Below are positions 1-6,092 of a stretch of DNA of 7,270 nt, piece after piece. The stretch comes from Betaproteobacteria bacterium (GTDB taxonomy: Bacteria; Pseudomonadota; Gammaproteobacteria; Burkholderiales; Rhodocyclaceae). The stretch is taken from the NCBI GenBank assembly GCA_025997075.1, contig BNUC01000164.1, forward strand, positions 1 to 7,270, given 5' to 3'. Numbering within the stretch: the stretch's first letter is position 1; every line of letters starts with the position of its first letter. Both the position numbers and the translations under genes were made by a program. The notes below the pieces were generated by a model. The model saw only the letters and a program-made list of their open reading frames with translations, had not been told where the DNA came from and did no database searches.

Positions 1-99
1 CTGGAGTCAAAAGTACGGGGAGCCATGAAGAAATTGCAACTTCAACCCAAACGGGTTATGGCTTATTTCAAACACCCAAAAATTCAATATGCCGCTTAA
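1..99 (+). CDS. Short open frame entering from the left edge, unrecognised
   Basis: A plus-strand frame is open from the first base to a TAA at 97-99. It encodes at most 32 residues and is rich in Lys, Gln and Arg. It could be the 3' end of a gene lying to the left, or a small peptide from the ATG at 25, which has a GGGGAG placed rather too close (2 nt) to serve well as a ribosome-binding site. I recognise no family. Base composition here is intermediate, unlike the AT-rich block that starts near 120. It may equally be non-coding. Confidence 0.2.
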   Translation: MESKVRGAMKKLQLQPKRVMAYFKHPKIQYAA

Positions 100-104
100 T
101 GAAT

Positions 105-347
105 CTATTGAATTGCCGGGTTAATACCCTCATCTCAAAAGAATTTTTCAATTTCGTGTCATTTATTTTTTGCATATTCAGCACATCTTTTCTTTTGACA
201 AGGCAATCCGTTTCAATCTCTAACTTGTTGTGATGATGAAACTCTACCATAGGATAACCATAATCCGCCTTTCTTTTTGTTTGGTGTTTTTAATTTTTTT
301 GTTTTTATATCCTCCAATTTCTTTTTTTGGTTATTTATTTCTTTCAT
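105..347 (-). pseudogene. N-terminal fragment of a serine recombinase, readable only with TGA = Gly (code 25)
   Basis: Reading minus from the ATG at 347-345 with TGA as an amino acid gives 80 residues ending at a TAG (107-105). After a Lys-rich leader (1-28) comes the resolvase-family active-site motif YGRVSSSQQ (33-41), with the conserved Arg35 and the presumed nucleophile Ser37. Then come RDGNGL (43-48) and a segment ending FFGDEGI (69-75), which matches the 'F.DEGIS' of large serine recombinases. In-frame TGA codons are codons 45, 63 and 71. All fall where this family commonly has glycine, and TGG is also used (Trp30), so Gly fits better than Trp. Homology ends after DEGI at about position 123, where AT-richness also ends. 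About 70 residues of the catalytic domain and everything after it are missing, so this piece cannot be active. No Shine-Dalgarno is visible. The recombinase call is fairly secure; the code-25 reading is an inference from motif placement. Confidence 0.72.
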
Positions 348-405
348 AGCATATTATTGAATTGTAAAATTTTGTTTAAGAAATAAATTGTATGCCAAAT
401 CTCCT

Positions 406-975
406 ATGCGAAACAAAAGTATAAGAAGAAACAAACTACATCAAGAATTTGATGAATTATTACAAAAATTACAATCTGATGAAAGATTATTAGATTTTTT
501 TCAGTTAAATTTACAAAGACTAATTAACGAGAGTGGTAAGGATAAAGATTTGATTGTGAACTGATTAAAAAATAATCTGAAAAGCATTGAGGATAAAATT
601 CAAAGATTTATTGAAAGAATATGAAAAACAGAAGATGAGCATTTAATATCAAATTATGAGAATGAGTTAAAAAAACTATATTCTGAAAAAGATGATATTT
701 TAGACAGAATTGAGATAGAAAAAATAGAGTTTGAAACCCTAATAAAATAAATTTTGAACAAATAAAAAATGTCTTACAAATGCGGAGAAATTGAGATATA
801 GACTCAAAGAAAAAACTTATTTCAAATATTTTTTCCAGAGTGATTACCAGTAACCACAGAAAGACATCTTTGAACCCCTAAATTATCGCTTCCTTATCAG
901 ATATTAGAGGTAGGAAAATCTGATAAAAGTAAAATGGTGGAACTAATTTGACAAAATTTAAACCTATTGTCTTAA
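406..975 (+). pseudogene. C-terminal fragment of a serine recombinase, TGA = Gly, with two frameshifts
   Basis: With TGA read through, frame 1 from 406 to about 735 gives a basic post-zinc-ribbon segment (KSIRRNKLHQEF) and then a Lys/Glu-rich coiled coil containing KTEDEHLISNYENELKKL, typical of large serine recombinases. The reading moves to the third frame for about 735-810 (NFEQIKNVLQ, then a GDI motif). It returns to frame 1 for the conserved tail (FFPEGLPV, TPKLSLPYQIL, MVELIGQNLN) and stops at TAA 973-975. In-frame TGAs lie at 562, 622, 792, 841, 871 and 949, mostly where glycine fits. The second frame change coincides with a run of six A at 810-815, so it may be a homopolymer sequencing error. 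The same frame stays open upstream to about 352 (YYG at 352-360), which may be a degenerate part of the zinc ribbon. No intact gene exists here. Together with the minus-strand fragment ending at 347 it would make the two ends of one type of recombinase, minus the middle. Confidence 0.68.
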
Positions 976-1013
976 TAATATTTAACAAAATAAAAGAAAT
1001 TATTGTATGCCAT

Positions 1014-1051
1014 ACAAAATTGAACTCTATTAAACGAGTTCTCTTTTTTGT
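1014..1051 (+). terminator. Rho-independent terminator after the recombinase fragment
   Basis: GAACTC (1022-1027) and GAGTTC (1036-1041) form a 6-bp stem with an 8-nt loop, followed by TCTTTTTT (1042-1049). The flanking ACAAAA (1014-1019) and TTTTGT (1046-1051) can extend the stem below a small internal loop, so it might act in both directions. It lies 38 bp after the recombinase stop. Confidence 0.6.
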
Positions 1052-1065
1052 ATTTTCAAAAAATT

Positions 1066-1093
1066 TTGATTTAAGTAAAAATAATGGTATAAT
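1066..1093 (+). promoter_or_regulatory. Sigma-70-like promoter pointing at the clpA 3' end
   Basis: TTGATT (1066-1071), a 16-bp spacer and a perfect TATAAT (1088-1093) are seen. AT-rich DNA produces such matches by chance. Its position just after a terminator and 48 bp before an ATG (1141) suggests the start of another transcription unit of the AT-rich genome. That unit is cut off: after ATG GGT AAA AGG the sequence becomes the end of clpA. Confidence 0.35.
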
Positions 1094-1154
1094 AATTTTG
1101 CATATATAAATTTTTAAACATTATTTAAATTATCATACTAATGGGTAAAAGGAA

Positions 1155-3413
1155 TTAGCTGACGGTTTCGGCTTCCTCGCTAAATACCAGTCGCACCTTG
1201 TCTTCGTCGTCCAGATCGACGGTGACGTGGCCGCCATTGGCGAGTTTGCCGAACAGCAACTCGTCGGCGAGCGCCGCGCGGATGGTGTCCTGAATCAGCC
1301 GGGCCATCGGCCGGGCGCCCATCAGCGGGTCAAAACCCTTGCCTGCCAGGTATTTCTTCAGGCGCTCGGTGAATGCCGTTTCGACCTTTTTCTCGTGAAG
1401 CTGTTCTTCGAGCTGGATCAGGAATTTGTCGACGACCCGTAGGATGACATCGTGATCCAGCGCCTTGAATGAAATGATCGCGTCCAGCCGGTTGCGGAAT
1501 TCCGGCGTGAACAGGCGTTTGATTTCGACCATCTCGTCGCCGGATTCATGTTTGCCGGTGAAACCCATGGCCGATTTCTGGATCGCTTCCTGCCCGGCGT
1601 TGGTGGTCATGATGATGACCACGTTGCGGAAATCCGCCTTGCGTCCGTTGTTGTCGGTCAGTGTCCCGTGATCCATGATCTGCAGCAGAACGTTGTAGAT
1701 GTCGGGGTGCGCTTTTTCGATCTCGTCGAGCAACAGAACGCAATAGGGCTTCTTGGTCACGGCCTCGGTCAACTGGCCTCCCTGATCGAATCCGACATAA
1801 CCGGGAGGCGCGCCGATCAGGCGCGAGACAGCGTGCCGTTCCAGATATTCCGACATGTCGAAGCGCAGCAGCTCGATGCCCATGCAGTAGGCAAGCTGCC
1901 GGGCCACTTCGGTCTTGCCGACGCCTGTCGGCCCGGAAAAAAGGAAGCTGCCGATCGGCTTACCCGGCGTGCTCAGGCCAGAGCGGGACATTCGGATGGC
2001 TTTTGCCAGCGCGTCGATCGCCGGTTCCTGCCCGAAGACGACCGCCTTGAGGTCGCGGTCGAGGTTTTTCAGCGCGTTGCGATCATCGCTGGACACCTGG
2101 GCGGACGGAATGCGCGCGATTTTGGCGATGATTTCTTCGATGTCCTGCTTGCTGATAATTTTCTTTTGTCTGGATTTGGGCAGGATGCGTTGCGCCGCGC
2201 CGGCTTCGTCAATGACGTCAATGGCCTTGTCCGGAAGATGCCGGTCGGTGATGAAGCGCACCGAGAGATCGACGGCCGAGGTGATCGCCGCCGCCGAGTA
2301 TTTGATGCCGTGGTGTGATTCAAAGCGCGACTTCAGCCCTTTCAGAATCTCGACCGTGTCGCTGACCGAAGGTTCGCTGACATCGATCTTTTGAAAACGG
2401 CGGGACAGCGCATGATCTTTTTCGAAGATGACCCTGAACTCGTTGTAGGTCGTGGCGCCGATGCACTTCAACTGGCCGTTCGACAAGGCCGGTTTCAGCA
2501 AATTGGAAGCGTCGAGCGTGCCGCCGGAGGCCGAACCGGCGCCAATCAGCGTATGGATTTCGTCGATGAACAGGATGGCGTCGGGGTTTTCGCCCAACTG
2601 TTTGATGACACCCTTGAGTCGCTGCTCGAAATCACCCCGGTATTTCGTCCCGGCCAGCAGAGCGCCCATATCCAGCGCGTAAACCCTGGCCTTGGCCAAT
2701 ACTTCGGGGGTGTCGCCCTCGACGATCCGCCGGGCGAGTCCTTCGGCGATCGCCGTCTTGCCAACGCCTGCTTCGCCGACCAGCAGGGGATTGTTCTTGC
2801 GCCGGCGGCACAGCGTCTGGATAACGCGCTCCAGTTCGCCGGCCCGCCCGATCAGCGGGTCGATTTTTCCTTGCTGCGCCAGGGCGTTCAAATTGATCGT
2901 GTAGCTTTCCAGCGCTCCCGGAGCGCTTTGTTGTTCGCTCCCACCTTCGGTTTCCGCCTCGCCGCGCGCGGGCTGTTGCGGAACCTTGCTGATGCCGTGC
3001 GAGATGAAATTGACCACATCCAGACGCGTGATTCCCTGCTTTTGCAGATAGTAAACGGCGTGCGAGTCCTTCTCGCCGAAAATGGCGACCAGCACATTGG
3101 CGCCGTTGACTTCCTTTTTCCCCGACGACTGCACGTGCAAGATGGCGCGCTGGATGACGCGCTGAAAACCCAGGGTAGGCTGCGTGTCGATTTCGTTCTT
3201 GCCCAGGATCGACGGCGAATGCTCTTCGATGAAACGGGCGATATCCTTGCGCAACTGATCGATGTTTCCGCCACAGGCGCGCAAGGTTTCGGCGGCGGAG
3301 GGGTTGTCGAGCAAGGCGAGCAGCAGGTGTTCAACGGTGATGAACTCGTGACGTTTCTGCCTGGCCTCCACAAAGGCCAGGTGCAGACTGACTTCAAGTT
3401 CCTGCGCAATCAT
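1155..3413 (-). CDS. clpA: ClpA, ATP-dependent Clp protease ATP-binding subunit
   Basis: This is the AAA+ unfoldase of the cytoplasmic ClpAP protease. It unfolds substrates, including N-degron proteins delivered by ClpS, and feeds them to ClpP. The 752-residue length is normal. Domains in order are: Clp N-domain (about 1-143); linker (144-168); D1 with Walker A GEAGVGKT (213-220), pore-loop Tyr in GTKYRGDFE (255-263), Walker B FIDE (282-285) and RR finger (338-339); and D2 with Walker A GPTGVGKT (494-501), pore loop GYVG (538-541), Walker B LLDE (561-564), FRNRLD (639-644) and sensor-2 GARPMAR (699-705). The ClpP-docking tripeptide, IGL in E. coli ClpA, reads MGF here (616-618). The start codon abuts the clpS stop with no gap, and GGAGGG lies 7 nt upstream, inside the clpS end, so the genes are probably translationally coupled. 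The TAA stop (1157-1155) sits right at the junction with AT-rich DNA, and no native terminator is present. Confidence 0.97.
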   Translation of the reverse strand: MIAQELEVSLHLAFVEARQKRHEFITVEHLLLALLDNPSAAETLRACGGNIDQLRKDIARFIEEHSPSILGKNEIDTQPTLGFQRVIQRAILHVQSSGKKEVNGANVLVAIFGEKDSHAVYYLQKQGITRLDVVNFISHGISKVPQQPARGEAETEGGSEQQSAPGALESYTINLNALAQQGKIDPLIGRAGELERVIQTLCRRRKNNPLLVGEAGVGKTAIAEGLARRIVEGDTPEVLAKARVYALDMGALLAGTKYRGDFEQRLKGVIKQLGENPDAILFIDEIHTLIGAGSASGGTLDASNLLKPALSNGQLKCIGATTYNEFRVIFEKDHALSRRFQKIDVSEPSVSDTVEILKGLKSRFESHHGIKYSAAAITSAVDLSVRFITDRHLPDKAIDVIDEAGAAQRILPKSRQKKIISKQDIEEIIAKIARIPSAQVSSDDRNALKNLDRDLKAVVFGQEPAIDALAKAIRMSRSGLSTPGKPIGSFLFSGPTGVGKTEVARQLAYCMGIELLRFDMSEYLERHAVSRLIGAPPGYVGFDQGGQLTEAVTKKPYCVLLLDEIEKAHPDIYNVLLQIMDHGTLTDNNGRKADFRNVVIIMTTNAGQEAIQKSAMGFTGKHESGDEMVEIKRLFTPEFRNRLDAIISFKALDHDVILRVVDKFLIQLEEQLHEKKVETAFTERLKKYLAGKGFDPLMGARPMARLIQDTIRAALADELLFGKLANGGHVTVDLDDEDKVRLVFSEEAETVS

Positions 3414-3725
3414 CTAGTTTCCCTCCATGATGCATGCCAGCGGATGCTGGTTTTCCCGTGCGAAGTTCGATACTTGCTTGACTTTTGTGTCGGCCACATC
3501 GCGCGGATAGGTCCCACATACACCACGCCCTTCCAGATGAACTTTGAGCATGATTTGCGTCGCTTGTTCTCGGCTCATCGAAAAAAACTTCTGCAACACA
3601 TGTACCACAAAATCCATCGGCGTGAAATCGTCGTTAAGTAACACTACGGTATAAAGCGGCGGAGGCGCAAGTTTATTCCGTCGCGCCTCCAGTACCGGGC
3701 TGTCGTGTTGATGCGGTTTTGTCAT
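3414..3725 (-). CDS. clpS: ClpS, N-degron adaptor of ClpAP
   Basis: ClpS binds proteins that start with Leu, Phe, Tyr or Trp and hands them to the ClpA N-domain for degradation. The 103-residue length matches the family. A disordered N-terminal extension (1-22), needed for delivery, precedes the fold. [12 protein letters not shown] (29-40) carries Asn31 and Asp32, and VHLEGRG (62-68) carries His63. These correspond to E. coli Asn34, Asp35 and His66, which hold the substrate alpha-amino group. Met37 matches the gatekeeper Met40. The C-terminal ETKV-like segment (DTKVKQV) and ARENQHPL are also typical. The stop TAG directly abuts the clpA ATG, giving a two-gene operon. No strong Shine-Dalgarno is seen before the ATG, but no better start exists. 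Confidence 0.96.
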   Translation of the reverse strand: MTKPHQHDSPVLEARRNKLAPPPLYTVVLLNDDFTPMDFVVHVLQKFFSMSREQATQIMLKVHLEGRGVCGTYPRDVADTKVKQVSNFARENQHPLACIMEGN

Positions 3726-3902
3726 GGTTTCATTGTAGCCAGTCTTGGGTAGTACGGAAACTCTCCGGCACTCTCCGGCACGATCAATGCCTGGCGTATT
3801 TGGGAAATCTTGAAGCTGTGAGCGAGCGAATAATAGGCTGTCTTCCTGCGTATGTGGTCAAATGGCGCTAAAGTATCTGTCCGATATTCCGTCAAGAAAA
3901 CG
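3726..3902. promoter_or_regulatory. Divergent intergenic region between clpS and the carbonic-anhydrase-like gene
   Basis: Both flanking genes must be transcribed from here. A perfect 10-bp tandem duplication, ctctccggca twice (3761-3780), lies 36 bp from the clpS start. On the minus strand TATTAT (3835-3830) could be a -10 for clpS, and TTGACC lies upstream of it (3861-3856), but with a 20-bp spacer, which is too long. On the plus strand TTGAAG followed after 15 bp by TAATAG is an equally weak match. No promoter can be asserted. Confidence 0.3.
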
Positions 3903-5213
3903 ATGAATCGAGAAATGAACCCGGTGAGCCACGGTCTGCCCGCGAAAATAATCGCAAGCGTCTTCCTTGCGACCTTGCCCCTTGCCGTTTCGGCCGCCTG
4001 GCAGACGGTCGCCACGGCACCAAACAGGCGTGTCGAGATTGACCGGGAAAGCATTGCTCCCGGACCCGGCGACAGCTTGACCGCCAGGGGGCGTATCGTG
4101 CTCGACAGGCCGATCGTCGACCCCAAGACCTCGGTGTCCTATCACATCATCGAGATCGAAAGCCGCTACGACTGTTCCGAGCGCACGTTCGCCACGCTCA
4201 AGCGTACCTATTACAAGGAAGATAACAGCGTGCTGCGCTACGAAGAAGTGCGCAATTCAGTCGAAATGCCGGTACGCAGCGGCACACCGGACGATCGCAT
4301 GCTGCGCGAAGTGTGCCGGCCGAAGAACGAAGCTTCCGCGTCGCCGTCGCTTTCCGAGACCCTGATTAAAGTCGACGAACTTGCCGCTGATCTGCGCAAA
4401 TCCAACGAGGCGATGATCGAGCAGGCCGTAAAAAATGATACGCAACGGCAGAACCGGCCAGTAAGCGGCAAGATTTCAAAGCCGTCTCCGGCAACCGCCG
4501 GGCGCGCGTCGCATGTTCCGGCGGAGGTGCGTCGCGGGCCGTCCCAATGGGCCTACGAAGGCGTTGCCGGTCCCGATCACTGGAGCGAACTCAGCCCGGA
4601 TTATGCCATCTGCGCGAACGGTCGCCGTCAGTCGCCAATCGACCTGAGCGATGCCTTCGCGGTCGATCTGGAACCCATCCAGTTTCTTTATCAGCCCGCC
4701 CCGTTCCGCGTTGCCGATGCGGGCCGTTACCTGCAACTGGCGGTTTACGGCGGCGGCATCCTGATGCTCGGCAAGAACTATCGCCTGAACTACGTCCGCT
4801 TCCACAACCCGTCGGAATTTACCGTCGACGGCAAGACTTTCGACATGGAAGTGCAACTCGTCCACGGCGCCGAAGATGGGAAACCGGTCATCGTTTCAAT
4901 TTTGCTGGAAAAGGGCAGCGAGAACCCGGTGATTCAGGCCGCGCTGAACCATCTGCCGCTGGAAAAAGGCGGCGAAACCGCGCCACCAGGAATGACCATC
5001 GACCTCAACCTGCTGCTCCCGGCCGGGCGAGGCTATTTCACCTTCATGGGTTCGCTGACCACGCCGCCATGTACCGAGAACGTGCTCTGGGTAGTCCTCA
5101 AGCAGCCACAACCCGTCTCGGCCGAACAACTGACGATGTTCCGGCGCCTGTACCCGCCCAATGCCCGCCCCGTTCAGCCCGCGTTCAAACGCATCATCAA
5201 GGAATCGCGTTAA
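3903..5213 (+). CDS. Secreted surface-adhesin-E-like / alpha-carbonic-anhydrase-related fusion protein
   Basis: The 436-residue protein has a signal peptide (1-31, cleavage after AVSA). Next is a surface-adhesin-E-like domain (about 33-138, with YDC Cys91 and VC Cys138). A polar linker follows, part of it helical or coiled-coil-like (about 148-178). An alpha-carbonic-anhydrase domain (about 215-436) ends the protein. CA landmarks are QSPID (243-247), GSLTTPPCTEN (383-393) and NARP (420-423), and Cys237/Cys390 would form the usual disulfide. Aligned on FHNPSE and MEVQLVH, the three zinc ligands of human CA II (His94, 96, 119) are Arg299, His301 and Gln318, so two are missing. Glu305 is kept but the neighbouring His107 equivalent is Phe306. 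CO2 hydration is therefore unlikely, and a binding or structural role is more plausible. The frame is open from an ATG at 3852. I prefer 3903 because the signal peptide then starts normally; ATG 3915 is also possible, and no start has a clear Shine-Dalgarno. Confidence 0.88.
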   Translation: MNREMNPVSHGLPAKIIASVFLATLPLAVSAAWQTVATAPNRRVEIDRESIAPGPGDSLTARGRIVLDRPIVDPKTSVSYHIIEIESRYDCSERTFATLKRTYYKEDNSVLRYEEVRNSVEMPVRSGTPDDRMLREVCRPKNEASASPSLSETLIKVDELAADLRKSNEAMIEQAVKNDTQRQNRPVSGKISKPSPATAGRASHVPAEVRRGPSQWAYEGVAGPDHWSELSPDYAICANGRRQSPIDLSDAFAVDLEPIQFLYQPAPFRVADAGRYLQLAVYGGGILMLGKNYRLNYVRFHNPSEFTVDGKTFDMEVQLVHGAEDGKPVIVSILLEKGSENPVIQAALNHLPLEKGGETAPPGMTIDLNLLLPAGRGYFTFMGSLTTPPCTENVLWVVLKQPQPVSAEQLTMFRRLYPPNARPVQPAFKRIIKESR

Positions 5214-5230
5214 TCAGATATCAGCAAAAT

Positions 5231-5265
5231 AATCGGGCCGGAGCCGAAAATCGCCCCGAAGAAAC
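5231..5265 (+). repeat. 35-bp imperfect direct repeat, left copy
   Basis: Matches 5459-5493 at 30 of 35 positions by eye. Both copies begin AATCG and end CCCGAAGAAAC. It begins 17 bp after the stop of the carbonic-anhydrase-like gene. The two copies bracket the hairpin cluster at 5294-5440. Confidence 0.65.
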
Positions 5266-5293
5266 ACGGTGAGCATGAACAGGCGTTTGCTTT

Positions 5294-5440
5294 CCCTCTC
5301 CCCTTGTGGGAGAGGGTGCCCCGGCAGGGGCAGGAGAGGGGGGGATTGGGCTTATTCCAGCCCTGTTTCGCGCTGAACCGCCGCCCCCTCTCCTGCGCTT
5401 TTACCAAAATTCGGGGCATCCTCCCCCACGAGGGGGGAGG
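5294..5440. repeat. Cluster of C/G-rich hairpins, likely a small palindromic repeat element
   Basis: Four inverted repeats were found by eye. CCCTCTCCC/GGGAGAGGG (5294-5302 with 5308-5316) has a 5-nt loop. TGCCCC/GGGGCA (5317-5322 with 5327-5332) has a 4-nt loop. A 12-bp long-range stem pairs CAGGAGAGGGGG (5331-5342) with 5384-5395. CCTCCCCC/GGGGGAGG (5420-5427 with 5433-5440) has a 5-nt loop. Similar CCCTCTCC...GGAGAGGG palindromes are common interspersed repeats in proteobacterial intergenic DNA. There is no transposase here, so any mobility would be in trans. Confidence 0.6.
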
Positions 5441-5458
5441 ACGATGGATCGCCATACT

Positions 5459-5493
5459 AATCGTGCCGCTGCCGGAAATCGTCCCGAAGAAAC
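5459..5493 (+). repeat. 35-bp imperfect direct repeat, right copy
   Basis: Second copy of 5231-5265, offset by 228 bp, with about five substitutions. It follows the last hairpin by 18 bp. Confidence 0.65.
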
Positions 5494-5594
5494 AAAAAGC
5501 CGCTTGAGTCCACCTTTTGAAATCAATTACCTGGAGGGTGTTTCCCGAGAGAGTAAACCGGGCGGTTGATAACTTGCCCCTGCGCCCCACATGC

Positions 5595-5615
5595 GGCGCG
5601 CTCAGTGAGCGCGCC
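5595..5615. repeat. Perfect 9-bp-stem GC hairpin
   Basis: GGCGCGCTC (5595-5603), loop AGT, GAGCGCGCC (5607-5615). It lies 33 bp beyond the stop of the minus-strand surface-adhesin-E-like gene, so it could end that transcript. There is no T-tract on either strand. It looks like a member of a dispersed GC palindrome family rather than a classical terminator. Confidence 0.5.
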
Positions 5616-5648
5616 CTACCTTCTGTCATCTGTCTTCTGATACCCGAA

Positions 5649-6089
5649 TTACTTCTTGCATACCATCTTTCGCACGCTCTCGCCGGTTCCGTCGGGCGCG
5701 ATGCCTTCCCACTCGGCGTCGGGCTTTTGTTCGCTCCGCACCAGTCGCCCTTCGCCCATTTGTTCCGTATAGGCTTCGAGAGCGATCGTCCGCAAGCGGG
5801 GTTGGGTGCAATCGTATTCGACCAGCACCCTGATCGATCCGACGACGGTCCGTTCGTCGACCCATTGCGCGGTCACGAAATCCGTCAATTGATACACGCG
5901 CGCGAGATCGCCGTTGCGTTGCAAAGATCGCTGATCCAGATAAATGCGGAATTTGTCGGTCCGGCCGAGACTGATCCACTCGCCATCCGTTCCTGCGTAA
6001 GATTTTTGACCGAACGCCAGGAACGGCAGGGATAACAGTAACAGGACTGCGAAACGTAGTACCCGGCATGGGCGAAAGTGTTGGTTCAT
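5649..6089 (-). CDS. Secreted surface-adhesin-E-like protein
   Basis: The 146-residue protein has an N-terminal basic and hydrophobic signal sequence (about 6-27, ending FLAFG), so it is probably periplasmic or surface-exposed. The mature part opens with EWISLG around Trp38 and continues with alternating beta-type segments (KFRIYLDQRSL, VGSIRVLVEYDC). It ends with VCKK, leaving a conserved Cys94/Cys144 pair that could form a disulfide. This layout matches the N-terminal domain of the carbonic-anhydrase-related fusion on the other side of the spacer, including YDC and the final VC. The family is named after Haemophilus adhesin E, but in betaproteobacteria the role is generally unknown and no adhesin function should be assumed. 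The start may instead be GTG at 6092, which lies 8 nt from an AGGG; the ATG at 6089 is one codon later. Confidence 0.82.
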   Translation of the reverse strand: MNQHFRPCRVLRFAVLLLLSLPFLAFGQKSYAGTDGEWISLGRTDKFRIYLDQRSLQRNGDLARVYQLTDFVTAQWVDERTVVGSIRVLVEYDCTQPRLRTIALEAYTEQMGEGRLVRSEQKPDAEWEGIAPDGTGESVRKMVCKK

Positions 6090-6092
6090 CAC

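Larger units (their letters stand above)
5214..5648. other. Gene-free convergent spacer rich in hairpins and repeats
   Basis: This 435-bp stretch lies between the 3' ends of two convergent genes. I see no coding sequence: the open frames here are GC-rich shadows across palindromes. It holds a 35-bp direct repeat, a cluster of C/G-rich hairpins between its two copies, and a separate 9-bp-stem hairpin near 5600. No hairpin is followed by a T-run, so none is a classical terminator, though they may still stop or stabilise the converging transcripts. Confidence 0.7.

Noticed and set aside
68..250. 60-residue minus-strand standard-code frame
   Set aside because: It is out of frame with the recombinase N-terminal fragment that covers the same DNA, has no family resemblance, and is explained as a shadow of that recoded gene.
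105..975. Ordinary pseudogene decay as the explanation of the TGAs
   Set aside because: Random decay would also produce TAA and TAG, especially in AT-rich DNA. Only TGA accumulates, and it falls at glycine-type positions.
1548..3641. Long plus-strand open frames (about 256 and 416 codons) opposite clpA and clpS
   Set aside because: They are antisense shadows of a high-GC, well-conserved gene pair; no protein family is recognisable in them.
3722..4145. Minus-strand frames opposite the start of the carbonic-anhydrase-like gene
   Set aside because: Antisense to a recognised signal peptide and domain, and overlapping the clpS start; composition-driven.
5294..5440. CRISPR array
   Set aside because: The repeats are nested inverted palindromes, not evenly spaced direct repeats with unique spacers.
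4547..5629. Alternative frames within the CA domain and across the spacer, including a 139-codon minus frame
   Set aside because: They run through palindromic repeats and are rich in Arg, Gly and Pro as expected for shadows in GC-rich DNA.
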